22,207 bases of DNA from Janthinobacterium sp. (GTDB taxonomy: Bacteria; Pseudomonadota; Gammaproteobacteria; Burkholderiales; Burkholderiaceae_D), in assembly GCA_003482555.1 (NCBI GenBank), contig DMYQ01000245.1, positions 8,545-30,751 of the forward strand, read 5' to 3'. Within the stretch, counting starts at the first letter, position 1. The number at the start of each line of letters is the position of its first letter. Shown piece after piece: positions 13,740 through 21,316 of this stretch. Made by a program: the position numbers and the translations under genes. The notes beneath the pieces were generated by a model. The model was not told the origin of the DNA. It worked only from the letters and a program-made list of their open reading frames with translations, and made no database searches.

Positions 13740-14626
13740 CAATTGCTACCACTACTCAGATTGGTTTCCAATTTTTCGTCGCGCGTGAATTTGAACTTCG
13801 TGACGATCACCCAGAGATCGTCTTTATCGTTGGATAACATTTTCGGCGGGAAACGGCCATAGGGCGCGGCGCGCCGCACGATGGCCAGGGCGGCATTGTC
13901 GAGGGCGGTGTTGCCCGAACTTTTCTCGACGTGGGCGCCGCCTTCCTTCATATAGATGGTGCCGTCCTGGAAGATGGGGATATAGATCACCAGTTCACCG
14001 TACAACTTGCGCCCGTTCTGTTGCGGGAAATTCAGGGTGCCGAAATCCTCGACCCGCTTTTGCAGGGTCTTGTAGTAATCCGCGTAACCGACTTCGCGCG
14101 TGCTCGGTGTGATGTAGGTCTTGCGCGGGCGCTTGTTCTGGTCTTCGACGGTCTGGTAGATTTCCGCCTCCCTGCGGGCGATCTCCTTGGCCGATTCGAT
14201 GAAGCTGCTGTTGCCAGTGGTCGGGTCGGCCTTGGTTTTTTCCGTCAGCGGCGCCGCGTTGTAGGGCGTCACGTGGCGGCTCTGCGTCAGCAATTCATTT
14301 TGCTGCTTTTCCAGGTCGGCGATGCGCTTCTCGGACTTGACGGCCTCGCCCGTTTCATTCCTGTGCATGTCGGGCAGCGGCGACTTGGCGCGGCCGGACT
14401 CGGCGTTGCCGCCGCCGTCCAGGTTGGCCTGCGCCAGCGCGTCCGCCTTCAGGGGCGCCTTGGCGTGCTTGGCATTGACCAGGATCACTTCCATGCCGGG
14501 GTCGGTCGGTTCGGCCCGCACCGGCGGCGGCGCCACGAAACGCACCCCCAGCAATACGCCGTGCGCCAGCAGCGAAAGCCCGCCGGCGATGATCAAAAAA
14601 CGATTTTGTTGTAAATATGACTTCAC
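13739..14626 (-). CDS. TonB-family energy-transducer-like protein
   Basis: The 295-residue protein has an N-terminal membrane helix (about 10-31), then a Pro/Lys-rich periplasmic stretch, a coiled-coil-like segment (KRIADLEKQQNELLTQ) and a TonB-like C-terminal domain at about 195-285 with YGELVIYIPIFQDGTI and LDNAALAIVRRAAPYGRFPP. TonB proteins pass energy from ExbBD to outer-membrane receptors. No exbB, exbD or receptor gene is nearby, so its partner is unknown and no symbol is given. The start is GTG 14626 with AGGATA about ten bases upstream. It follows the RNB gene by 87 bases and overlaps aroE by one base. Confidence 0.88.
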   Translation of the reverse strand: MKSYLQQNRFLIIAGGLSLLAHGVLLGVRFVAPPPVRAEPTDPGMEVILVNAKHAKAPLKADALAQANLDGGGNAESGRAKSPLPDMHRNETGEAVKSEKRIADLEKQQNELLTQSRHVTPYNAAPLTEKTKADPTTGNSSFIESAKEIARREAEIYQTVEDQNKRPRKTYITPSTREVGYADYYKTLQKRVEDFGTLNFPQQNGRKLYGELVIYIPIFQDGTIYMKEGGAHVEKSSGNTALDNAALAIVRRAAPYGRFPPKMLSNDKDDLWVIVTKFKFTRDEKLETNLSSGSN

Positions 14627-14713
14627 GCGCGGCCGTATCCTGTGAAAAGAGTGGCTGAATTCTACGTCATGGGCGGCGCTCGCGCATCACTTTCGCGCCG
14701 TCCGTGACCGTTC

Positions 14714-16780
14714 TTAATCCGCGGCCGCGGCGGCGGGAGCCGCTGCCGCGGGGGCCACTGCCACATCGATGCCGTCGGCCGGCGCGCCGACGTCCTCGGC
14801 GGCCCCGTCCAGGGCGGTCCCGTCCTCGGCGGCCTCGTCTTCGTAGTCCAGTTCGGCGTCCGCCGCCACTTCCGGCGCGGCGGCGATTTCCAGCAGGCGC
14901 GCTTCAAGCGACAGGTCGACCTCGTCCCAGCGCAGGATGTCGAGCTTGACCTGGGCCCCGCGCGCCACTTGCGGCATGCCCGGCAATTTGATCACCAGCG
15001 GAATGTCGACCAGGCGCAGCACTTCATCCTTCAAGACCACGGCGTCGACCTGGCGCGCATTTTCCTGCCCCAGCCAGCGCAGGCACCAGTAGCGTTCCAT
15101 ATTCGACTGGAAATCGCCGTAAGCGGCATAGGCCGCGTCGAAGGCCGAAACGATGGCGAACAGATTGGCGTCGCGCGGCTTGAACGGGGCCACCAGCGGC
15201 GCCGTCACGCCGTGCTCGGCGCACGCCAGGATTTGCCACTGGTTGACCAGGTCGGTGTACCGGCGCAGCGGCGAGGTGCTCCACGCGTATTGATCCACGC
15301 CCAGGCCCTGATGGGGCGCCGCGTGCGTCACCATGCGCACCTGCATCTTGGCGGCCCAGCCGTTGCCGCTGCCGCCGCCCTGGCTGCGGTAGATGCCGGG
15401 CACGCCGTGCTCGTGCATCAGCTTGCCCCAGCTGCTGTTGGCGAAAATCATCAGCTCGGCGACGATCTTGTCCAGCGGCGCCCCGCGCTTGCGGCGCACG
15501 ACGCTGACCACGTCGTTTTCCACATAGAAATTGAAATCGATGCGGTTGTTCTGTTCCGGCTTCAAGCCGAAACCCTCGCGCTTTTTCATGCGCCCCTGTT
15601 CCAGATGCTGGGCCCACTGCCACAGCACGCCCAGTTCGGCCTTGTGCGGATACTCGCCTTCGCCGCTGGCCAGGGTTTCTTCGTTGACCAGCTCGTCGAG
15701 GTCGTTGTGCCGCAAATTGCTGGCAATGGGCACCAGCTCGGCCCGGGTTTCCGTCTTCAACACCGTCCAGTCGAGCGGATCGAGGGTCGCGTACAGGGAC
15801 AGGGCCGGGCAACTCTTGCCTTCGGCCAGGGTGAAGGCGGCAACGATGGCGTCCGGCAGCATGGTGATCTTGTCGCCCGGCATATACACGGTCGACATGC
15901 GCTGGCGCGCCATCTTGTCGATGGCGTCGTCGGGACGGATGCCCAGCCCGGGCGCGGCGATGTGGATGCCGATGCGCACGCTGCCATCGTCCAGGGTGAC
16001 GACGGAAAAAGCGTCGTCGATCTCGGTGGTGGTCACGTCGTCGATCGAGAACGCGGCCACTTCGGCGGTCGGCAGCTTGGCCGTCACGAGGGGCGGCGCC
16101 ACGTCGGGAAAGGCGGCCCCTTTCGGGAAATTCTCGAACAGGAACTTCGACAGATGCAAGTCCTTGGGACTGGCGATGCCGCCCGTGGCCAGCATCAGGC
16201 GCGGCGCGCTGGTATGCAATTCATTGCAAGCCGCTTCCATGGCCTTGTATTCGATGGTGTTCTTGTCCGGCTTGAACAGCAATTGCAGCACCATGCTTTG
16301 CATCGCCGCTGGCAGGGTGTTGGCCTTCAATTGTTCCACATAGCCCGCTTGCACCAGCGATTGCAGGCGTTTCTTTTCGATACCGGCCAGGGCCGCCTTC
16401 AGCGACGCTTCCGGCGCCGCCTTGTAGCGGCCGCGGCCCTTCTTGTAAAAATACACGGGCGCGGAATGCAGGCTCAGGATCAGGCCGGCCGCCTCGTGCG
16501 GCAGCGGTGCATGGCCGAAATACTCGGCGCCCAGCTCGGCGAAGCCGAATTCCTCTTCACCCGCCACTTCCCACAGGAAATCGAGGTCGATCTCGGCCGC
16601 GACCGCCTTGGCTTGCTCGATCAACACGGCCGGGGCCGGCGCCTCATACTGCAGCAACACATCCTTGACCTTGACCTTGGTGCGCTTGCCGCTCGCCATT
16701 TCCACCTGATACGCTTCGCCCGCTTGCGACATCATGGTGCCGACCTTGAAATCGCCGGATTCTTCAAAAAATAGATTCAT
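14714..16780 (-). CDS. RNB-domain (RNase II/R-family) exoribonuclease
   Basis: This is a 688-residue protein of the RNase II superfamily, which degrades RNA 3' to 5'. The RNB domain starts near residue 230. The metal-binding motif is SIDDVTTTEIDDAF at 245-258. Aligned to E. coli RNase II Asp201/207/209/210 it gives Asp247, Glu253, Asp255 and Asp256, so one aspartate is glutamate. Further motifs are GIHIAAPG, MPGDKITMLP, EQNNRIDFNFY, GIYRSQGGG and WSTSPLRRYTDLVNQ. The N-terminal region differs from the standard cold-shock domains. The C-terminus is an Ala- and acid-rich tail of about 50 residues. The ATG at 16780 follows ubiC by ten bases. The family is certain, but it is neither typical rnb nor rnr, so no symbol is given. 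Confidence 0.92.
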   Translation of the reverse strand: MNLFFEESGDFKVGTMMSQAGEAYQVEMASGKRTKVKVKDVLLQYEAPAPAVLIEQAKAVAAEIDLDFLWEVAGEEEFGFAELGAEYFGHAPLPHEAAGLILSLHSAPVYFYKKGRGRYKAAPEASLKAALAGIEKKRLQSLVQAGYVEQLKANTLPAAMQSMVLQLLFKPDKNTIEYKAMEAACNELHTSAPRLMLATGGIASPKDLHLSKFLFENFPKGAAFPDVAPPLVTAKLPTAEVAAFSIDDVTTTEIDDAFSVVTLDDGSVRIGIHIAAPGLGIRPDDAIDKMARQRMSTVYMPGDKITMLPDAIVAAFTLAEGKSCPALSLYATLDPLDWTVLKTETRAELVPIASNLRHNDLDELVNEETLASGEGEYPHKAELGVLWQWAQHLEQGRMKKREGFGLKPEQNNRIDFNFYVENDVVSVVRRKRGAPLDKIVAELMIFANSSWGKLMHEHGVPGIYRSQGGGSGNGWAAKMQVRMVTHAAPHQGLGVDQYAWSTSPLRRYTDLVNQWQILACAEHGVTAPLVAPFKPRDANLFAIVSAFDAAYAAYGDFQSNMERYWCLRWLGQENARQVDAVVLKDEVLRLVDIPLVIKLPGMPQVARGAQVKLDILRWDEVDLSLEARLLEIAAAPEVAADAELDYEDEAAEDGTALDGAAEDVGAPADGIDVAVAPAAAAPAAAAAD

Positions 16781-16790
16781 GTTCGTGTAC

Positions 16791-17375
16791 TTATCTTGTG
16801 TTATTCAATGTTTCGGTTGCCAGCGACAGCAGCGTCGGCAAAAAGACTTCCGTCACCAGCAGCAAGCCCTGGTGGCGCTGATACAGACAGCGGCGCGCAT
16901 ACAAAATCAGATCCTCGGGCGCTTCCCGCTCCAGCGCGGCCAGGACGCGCCGCGCCAGCGGGTGGCCGGCGCGCAGGCGCGCGTACTCGAGCGGCCCGCG
17001 CCGCACCTGGCGGTCGCCGAACAGGGTGCTGCCCAGCGAACGCTCGCCCAGCGCGCTGAACAGCGGCCAATCCGTGGCCGTCGCCGTCATCGGCACCACC
17101 GTGTGGCCGAACACCACCGGCGTATTATCACACCGCAGCAGCACTTCGCGTTCCCAGACGCGGCCGTGGCGGCGCACGCCGATCGCCGCCGCCTCGTCCG
17201 CCAGACAGCGCGCCGTCTCTTGATGCAGGCACTGGACGCGGAAAGCCTCGCTGTGCGCGCGCAGCCTGGCCGTCAGCGAACCGCCGCCGACCAGCCAGTG
17301 GCGCAGGGCCGGCGGCGCGTTGACGGCGTTGATGTGGCGCTGCCATCGGGTTTGCCGCAGCGAACCGCCCCTCAC
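16791..17375 (-). CDS. ubiC: Chorismate lyase (chorismate--pyruvate lyase)
   Basis: UbiC splits chorismate into 4-hydroxybenzoate and pyruvate, the first committed step to ubiquinone. The family pattern is clear: HWLVGGGSLTARL near residue 27, WEREVLLRCDNTPVVFGHTVVP with the conserved Arg, LGSTLF, and LLLVTEVFLPTLL with the conserved Glu near the C-terminus. GTG 17375 is chosen because it overlaps the yqiA stop as GTGA; a TTG 24 bases further upstream is possible but weaker. This gives 194 residues, slightly longer than E. coli UbiC. No ubiA lies in the window. The aroE gene downstream supplies the same branch of metabolism. Confidence 0.93.
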   Translation of the reverse strand: MRGGSLRQTRWQRHINAVNAPPALRHWLVGGGSLTARLRAHSEAFRVQCLHQETARCLADEAAAIGVRRHGRVWEREVLLRCDNTPVVFGHTVVPMTATATDWPLFSALGERSLGSTLFGDRQVRRGPLEYARLRAGHPLARRVLAALEREAPEDLILYARRCLYQRHQGLLLVTEVFLPTLLSLATETLNNTR

Positions 17376-17953
17376 CGCGGCGCGTCGGCGACGCCGCAAA
17401 AGGCCAGCACGGCGGCGGCGTGGTCGGCGAACTCGGCGATGCCGTGGTCGCTGCCCACGATCACTTGCTGGCGCGCGCCCGGATAGTGCGCCACCATGTC
17501 CCGATAGTCCAGCACTTCATCGCCTGTGGCGGCGAGCAAGAAGTAGCGCCGCGGTTGGCTGATGGCCGGCACCGCCAGTTGCCCCAGTTCGGCGATGTAT
17601 TCGCGCTTGAACTCGAAGGGCTTGTCGGAGTGATATTCGGTCGTCACGCCCACGTGCTTGTCCAGATCCTTGAGCGGCGCCGTGGCTGGATTGAGCAGGA
17701 CGGCGCGGCAACCGAGGCGCTCGGCCAGCCAGGTGGCGTAATAGCCGCCCAGGGAAGAACCGATGATGCTCAGCTCCTCGGCCGGGCAGTCTTGCACCAG
17801 CGACAAGGCCAGCGCGATGGCCGCCTTCGGCGAGGCCGGCAATTGCGGCGCCACCCATTGCGCCGCCAGGCCCAGCGCGTCCATGCGCGCGGCCAGCAGG
17901 CGCGACTTCATCGACAGCGGCGAAGAGCGGAATCCGTGCAGGTACAAAATCAT
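17372..17953 (-). CDS. yqiA: YqiA-type alpha/beta-hydrolase (esterase)
   Basis: This is a 193-residue alpha/beta-hydrolase of the YqiA/UPF0227 family; E. coli YqiA is a short-chain esterase of unclear physiological role. The start ILYLHGFRSSP gives the oxyanion-hole HGF motif. The nucleophile is Ser67 in IIGSSLGGYYATWLA, the acid is probably Asp145 in ATGDEVLDY, and the histidine is His170 in GSDHGIAEF. The ATG at 17953 overlaps the mpl stop as ATGA, and its own stop overlaps the ubiC start. Longer open frames upstream lie inside mpl and are not used. Confidence 0.95.
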   Translation of the reverse strand: MILYLHGFRSSPLSMKSRLLAARMDALGLAAQWVAPQLPASPKAAIALALSLVQDCPAEELSIIGSSLGGYYATWLAERLGCRAVLLNPATAPLKDLDKHVGVTTEYHSDKPFEFKREYIAELGQLAVPAISQPRRYFLLAATGDEVLDYRDMVAHYPGARQQVIVGSDHGIAEFADHAAAVLAFCGVADAPR

Positions 17954-19317
17954 CGCGCCAAGGCCTCCAGCAACTTCTGGTGCACGCCGCCGAAGCCGCC
18001 ATTGCTCATGACAATGATCTGGTCGCCGGGCCGGGCCGCGCCGGCCACGGCCGCCACCAGGGCGCCGATGTCCTCGAAGCTGCGGGCCAGCGACCCCAAA
18101 GGCGCGAGCGCATCGCCCAGGCTCCAGCCCAGCGCGTCGTGGCCGCCGAAGCCGAACACCAGGTCGGCGTCCACCAGGCTGCCCGGCAAGGCATCCTTCA
18201 TGGCGCCCAGCTTCATGGTGTTGGAACGGGGTTCCAGCACGGCCAGGATGCGCCCCGACTCGCCTATCTTTTGGCGCAAGCCGCCCACGGTGGTGGCGAT
18301 GGCCGTCGGATGGTGGGCGAAATCGTCGTAGACGGTAATGTCGTTGACGACGCCGCGCACTTCCATGCGCCGCTTGACGTTTTGAAAAGCGGCCAGGGCC
18401 GCCGCCGCCTGGGCGATCGGCACGCCCACGTGGCGGGCGGCGGCGATGGCGGCCAGGGCGTTGCAGCGATTGTGCTTGCCCGTCAGGCGCCACTCCACCC
18501 GCCCCTCCGTCTTGCCGCGGAAGATGACGTCGAAGGCGCCGCCCGCGTGTTCTTGCATGGCCCAGTCCTTGCCGGCGGCGCCGAAGCTTTCCCGCTCGCT
18601 CCAGCAACCCCGTTCCAGCACCCGCGCCAGGGAAGCCTCGTCGCCGTTGTAGACGATGCGGCCGATGCCGGGCACGGTGCGCGCCAGGTGGTGAAATTGG
18701 GTTTCGATGGCGGCCAGGTCGGGGAAGATGTCGGCGTGGTCGTATTCCAGGTTGTTCATCACGGCGGTCTTGGCGTGGTAATGGACGAACTTGCTGCGCT
18801 TGTCGAAGAAAGCCGTGTCGTATTCATCGGCTTCGATGACGAAAAAATCGGACTGCCCGCCCTTGCCGGCCAGGCGCGCCGAAATCCCGAAATTCATCGG
18901 CACGCCGCCGATCAAGAAGCCGGGCGCGTAGCCGGCGTCGTCGAGTATCCAGGCCAGCATCGCCGAGGTCGTCGTCTTGCCGTGGGTGCCGGCCACGGCC
19001 AGTACCCACTTGTCGCGTAATATATGTTCACCCATCCATTGCGGCCCCGACACGTAGGGCAGGCTGCGGTTGAGAATTTCCTCGACCAGGGGATTGCCGC
19101 GCGAGACCACGTTGCCAATCACATACAGATCGGGCGCGAGCCGGGTTTGTTCCGGGCCGAAACCCTGGATCAGTTCGATGCCCTGGGCTTCCAGTTGGGT
19201 GCTCATGGGCGGGTAGACGTTGGCGTCGCAGCCGGTGACGCGATGTCCGGCTTCCTTGGCCAGCACCGCGAGGCCACCCATGAAGGTGCCGCAGATGCCG
19301 AGAATATGAATATGCAT
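17950..19317 (-). CDS. mpl: UDP-N-acetylmuramate:L-alanyl-gamma-D-glutamyl-meso-diaminopimelate ligase
   Basis: Mpl recycles cell-wall peptides by joining the tripeptide L-Ala-gamma-D-Glu-mDAP to UDP-MurNAc using ATP, in the cytoplasm. The 455-residue protein has the Mur-ligase layout: N-terminal HIHILGICGTFMGGLAVLA, ATP loop GTHGKTTT at 110-117, VIEADEYDTAFFDKRSKF, LTGKHNRCNALAAIAAA, and YDDFAHHPTAI. TFMGG in place of the G-x-G-MSG of MurC, and VSRGNPLVEEIL, are typical of Mpl. The ATG at 19317 has little Shine-Dalgarno sequence. It is first in a minus-strand series and diverges from the gene at 19403. Confidence 0.97.
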   Translation of the reverse strand: MHIHILGICGTFMGGLAVLAKEAGHRVTGCDANVYPPMSTQLEAQGIELIQGFGPEQTRLAPDLYVIGNVVSRGNPLVEEILNRSLPYVSGPQWMGEHILRDKWVLAVAGTHGKTTTSAMLAWILDDAGYAPGFLIGGVPMNFGISARLAGKGGQSDFFVIEADEYDTAFFDKRSKFVHYHAKTAVMNNLEYDHADIFPDLAAIETQFHHLARTVPGIGRIVYNGDEASLARVLERGCWSERESFGAAGKDWAMQEHAGGAFDVIFRGKTEGRVEWRLTGKHNRCNALAAIAAARHVGVPIAQAAAALAAFQNVKRRMEVRGVVNDITVYDDFAHHPTAIATTVGGLRQKIGESGRILAVLEPRSNTMKLGAMKDALPGSLVDADLVFGFGGHDALGWSLGDALAPLGSLARSFEDIGALVAAVAGAARPGDQIIVMSNGGFGGVHQKLLEALAR

Positions 19318-19402
19318 GTGGTTGGAGTGCGCTGGCGAAAGTGTAAGTAGGGGATTTTACCCGAGAAGGCGGCCGTTTCCGGTTCGGCGTATGATCTGAG
19401 CC
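19318..19402. promoter_or_regulatory. Divergent promoter region between mpl and the 19403 gene
   Basis: Eighty-five bases separate the divergent starts. On the minus strand TAAAAT (19359-19354), within GGGTAAAATCCCC, is a good -10 candidate with a leader of about 30 bases for mpl. On the plus strand TATGAT (19390-19395) is one base from the consensus and would start RNA at or next to the ATG at 19403, giving a leaderless message. Neither has a clear -35. Confidence 0.5.
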
Positions 19403-20035
19403 ATGACAACCAAGCCATTTGACGACGCCCCCCTGTTGCGCAAGCGGATCGCGGCGGCGGCCGCGCGCCTGATCGCGCGCGACGGCGCCGACTACAGCGG
19501 CGCCAAACGCAAGGCGGCGCGGCAGATACTGGGCGAGGCCGGGGCCGGCGCACATTTGCTGCCCGACAATGCCCAGGTCGAGGACAAAGTGCGGCTCTAC
19601 AATGCGCTCTTTCTGGCCGACACGCAACCGGCGCGCCTGTTCCGGCTGCGCACGGTGGCCCTGCAAGTGATGGAAGCGCTGGCGCAATTCCACCCCCACC
19701 TGAGCGGCGCCGTCTTCAACGGCACGGCCGGGCCGCACGCGGAAATCCATTTGCAACTGTTTGCCGACAGCGCCAAGGAAGTGCAGATCTTCTTGCTCGA
19801 TAAGAACATCGCCATCGACATCGGGGAAACGCCCCATTTCAAGGGCAACCGTTACCCCGCCGTCGAAAGCGTCAGCTTCCTGTGGCACGGCGAAACCGTG
19901 CATGCGGCCCTGTATGAACAGGGCGATATACGGGGCGCCCTGAAAATGCAAGCCGACGGCAAGCCCGCGCGCACCGACGGCGCCGGCTTGCGCGCCCTGC
20001 TGGCGCGGCAAGCCGGCGTCCCGCCCGCCGCCTGA
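19403..20035 (+). CDS. Uncharacterised protein with a degenerate nucleotidyltransferase-like motif
   Basis: I do not recognise a defined function. The soluble 210-residue protein has a basic Ala-rich N-terminal helix region, a middle part SGAVFNGTAGPHAEIHLQLF at 101-120, VQIFLLDKNIAIDI at 127-140 and a C-terminal part with FLWHGETVHAALYE. The middle segment resembles the pol-beta-type nucleotidyltransferase pattern (G-S/T, about nine residues, D-x-D), but the acidic positions read Glu114 and His116, so catalysis by the usual metals is doubtful. I recall similar proteins near mpl in other Burkholderiales with conflicting names. The ATG at 19403 has no Shine-Dalgarno sequence. It is followed by tlpA after 121 bases, probably a separate transcript or a loose operon. 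Confidence 0.75.
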   Translation: MTTKPFDDAPLLRKRIAAAAARLIARDGADYSGAKRKAARQILGEAGAGAHLLPDNAQVEDKVRLYNALFLADTQPARLFRLRTVALQVMEALAQFHPHLSGAVFNGTAGPHAEIHLQLFADSAKEVQIFLLDKNIAIDIGETPHFKGNRYPAVESVSFLWHGETVHAALYEQGDIRGALKMQADGKPARTDGAGLRALLARQAGVPPAA

Positions 20036-20156
20036 GCTGGCAGTGCCACCCGGCTTGTCGTCGGCGCCCGTGATTCCCGGTATTCAAGGGCGAATCGAGT
20101 CGGGCCGCGCATTTCATGTACAGTGTCGACTATTCGGCCTTCATTCTTAATACATC

Positions 20157-20702
20157 ATGACAAAAAAGAATTTCCTCGCCTGCGCCGCGATCGCGTTGAT
20201 ATTTGGCGCCATGGGCGCCTATGTCGGCGTCGGCAAGAACAAGGCGGCGCCCCTGACCACCACCGCCGCCCCCGGCGTGACCGGCCCCGTGCAGGCGCTC
20301 TACGCGCTGTCGCTGCCGGACACCGCCGGCACCGCGCAAGCGCTGGCCCAGTGGAAGGGCAAGCCGCTGCTGGTCAATTTCTGGGCCCCTTGGTGCGGCC
20401 CTTGTGTAGAGGAAATGCCGGAACTGTCGTCGCTGCAAAAGGAATTGGGTAGCAAGAAGGTCCAAGTCATTGGCATAGGCATCGATTCACCCACCAACAT
20501 CGCCCAGTTCGCCACCAAATTCAAGATCGCCTATCCCGTCTACGTGGCCGGGATGAGCGGCACCGACCTGTCCCGCCAATTTGGCAATACGGCCGGCGGC
20601 CTGCCCTACACGGTGCTGATCGGCGCCGACGGGCAAGTCAAAAAAACCTATCTGGGGCGCTTGAAATTCGAGCAGCTACGTATAGATATGGCAATATTAT
20701 AA
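20157..20702 (+). CDS. tlpA: TlpA-like thioredoxin-fold protein, membrane-anchored or exported
   Basis: The 181-residue protein has an N-terminal hydrophobic segment (about 6-25) acting as signal anchor or signal peptide, then a thioredoxin fold of the TlpA/ResA type. The active site is WCGPC with Cys80 and Cys83, in LLVNFWAPWCGPCVEEMPEL, and the cis-proline is in GGLPYTVLIG. It should act as a periplasmic thiol-disulfide reductase, for instance in cytochrome c maturation; the actual partner is unknown. The ATG at 20157 has no visible ribosome binding site. It precedes aroQ, accB and accC, an order I recall from other betaproteobacteria. The symbol is given at family level. Confidence 0.88.
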   Translation: MTKKNFLACAAIALIFGAMGAYVGVGKNKAAPLTTTAAPGVTGPVQALYALSLPDTAGTAQALAQWKGKPLLVNFWAPWCGPCVEEMPELSSLQKELGSKKVQVIGIGIDSPTNIAQFATKFKIAYPVYVAGMSGTDLSRQFGNTAGGLPYTVLIGADGQVKKTYLGRLKFEQLRIDMAIL

Positions 20703-20725
20703 AAAATTTCAGCAAGTTTTTTCTC

Positions 20726-20754
20726 TTGCCAATGCCCCCCTTTGGCGGCAAAAT
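20726..20754 (+). promoter_or_regulatory. Candidate promoter of aroQ
   Basis: TTGCCA (20726-20731) and CAAAAT (20749-20754) are separated by exactly 17 bases and would start RNA near 20761, about 26 bases before the aroQ ATG. Each hexamer matches the sigma-70 consensus at four or more positions. Confidence 0.45.
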
Positions 20755-20786
20755 GCGGAACTTTCGCGAAAAACGGTCTCTATTAC

Positions 20787-21224
20787 ATGGCAAAAAACCT
20801 CCTTCTGCTCAATGGCCCCAACCTGAATCTGCTGGGGACGCGCGAGCCTGAGGTCTATGGCGCCGCCACCCTGGCCGACGTCGAGCGCGCCGCGCAGGCG
20901 CAGGCGCAAGCGGCGGGAGCACGGATTGCCTGCTTTCAAAGCAATCACGAAGGCCACTTGATCGACCGCATCCACGCCGCGAAAAGCGAGGGCGTGGACG
21001 CCATCGTCATCAATCCGGGCGGCTTGACGCACACCAGCGTGGCCTTGCGCGACGCCCTGGCCGGTGTCGCCATCGCCTTCATCGAAGTCCATATTTCGAA
21101 TATTTATCAGCGCGAATCGTTTCGCCACCACTCTTTTCTCAGTGCGATCGCGCAGGGCACCATCTGCGGTCTCGGTATCGATGGATATCGCTTAGCCATC
21201 GACTTTGCCCTTAAAACACGTTAA
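20787..21224 (+). CDS. aroQ: Type II 3-dehydroquinate dehydratase
   Basis: AroQ removes water from 3-dehydroquinate to give 3-dehydroshikimate, the substrate of AroE; the type II enzyme is a dodecamer. The 145-residue length is typical. Visible motifs are LLLLNGPNLNLLGTREPEVYG with Arg19 and the catalytic Tyr24, FQSNHEGHLIDRIH, INPGGLTHTSVALRDAL, and IEVHISNIYQRESFRHHS with catalytic His102. ATG 20787 fits the family start; a TTG 15 codons earlier would add a non-conserved leader. It follows tlpA by 84 bases, with a candidate promoter between, and lies 92 bases before accB. Confidence 0.97.
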   Translation: MAKNLLLLNGPNLNLLGTREPEVYGAATLADVERAAQAQAQAAGARIACFQSNHEGHLIDRIHAAKSEGVDAIVINPGGLTHTSVALRDALAGVAIAFIEVHISNIYQRESFRHHSFLSAIAQGTICGLGIDGYRLAIDFALKTR

Positions 21225-21294
21225 TCTACGCGATCTGCACGCATTTAGCGCGGCGATACTCATGAGCAACATCACCGCATCACTCATATAACAA

Positions 21295-21311
21295 TATAAT
21301 CCCTAGGGGTG
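21295..21311 (+). promoter_or_regulatory. Perfect TATAAT box close to the accB ribosome binding site
   Basis: A consensus -10 sequence TATAAT at 21295-21300 lies just before the Shine-Dalgarno sequence AGGGGTG at 21305-21311. A start at the expected distance would give a leader of about 10 bases beginning inside the Shine-Dalgarno sequence. There is no matching -35 hexamer. Either a very short-leader promoter or a chance match. Confidence 0.4.
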
Positions 21312-21316
21312 TTTAC

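Noticed and set aside
11776..16774. Long plus-strand frames (11776-13725 and 14969-16774) opposite mtgA, aroE and the RNB gene.
   Set aside because: They are antisense shadows with biased composition; the minus-strand products have clear catalytic motifs.
17376..17399. TTG start at 17399 for ubiC.
   Set aside because: It would add a run of arginines overlapping yqiA; GTG 17375 gives the usual stop-start overlap.
17372..18607. Long N-terminal extension of yqiA to 18607.
   Set aside because: The extra part lies inside mpl and is Arg-rich non-protein-like sequence. The ATG at 17953 matches the family start and overlaps the mpl stop.
19028..20011. Minus-strand frame across the mpl start and the 19403 gene.
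   Set aside because: It spans an intergenic promoter region and a better plus-strand gene, and has no recognisable domain.
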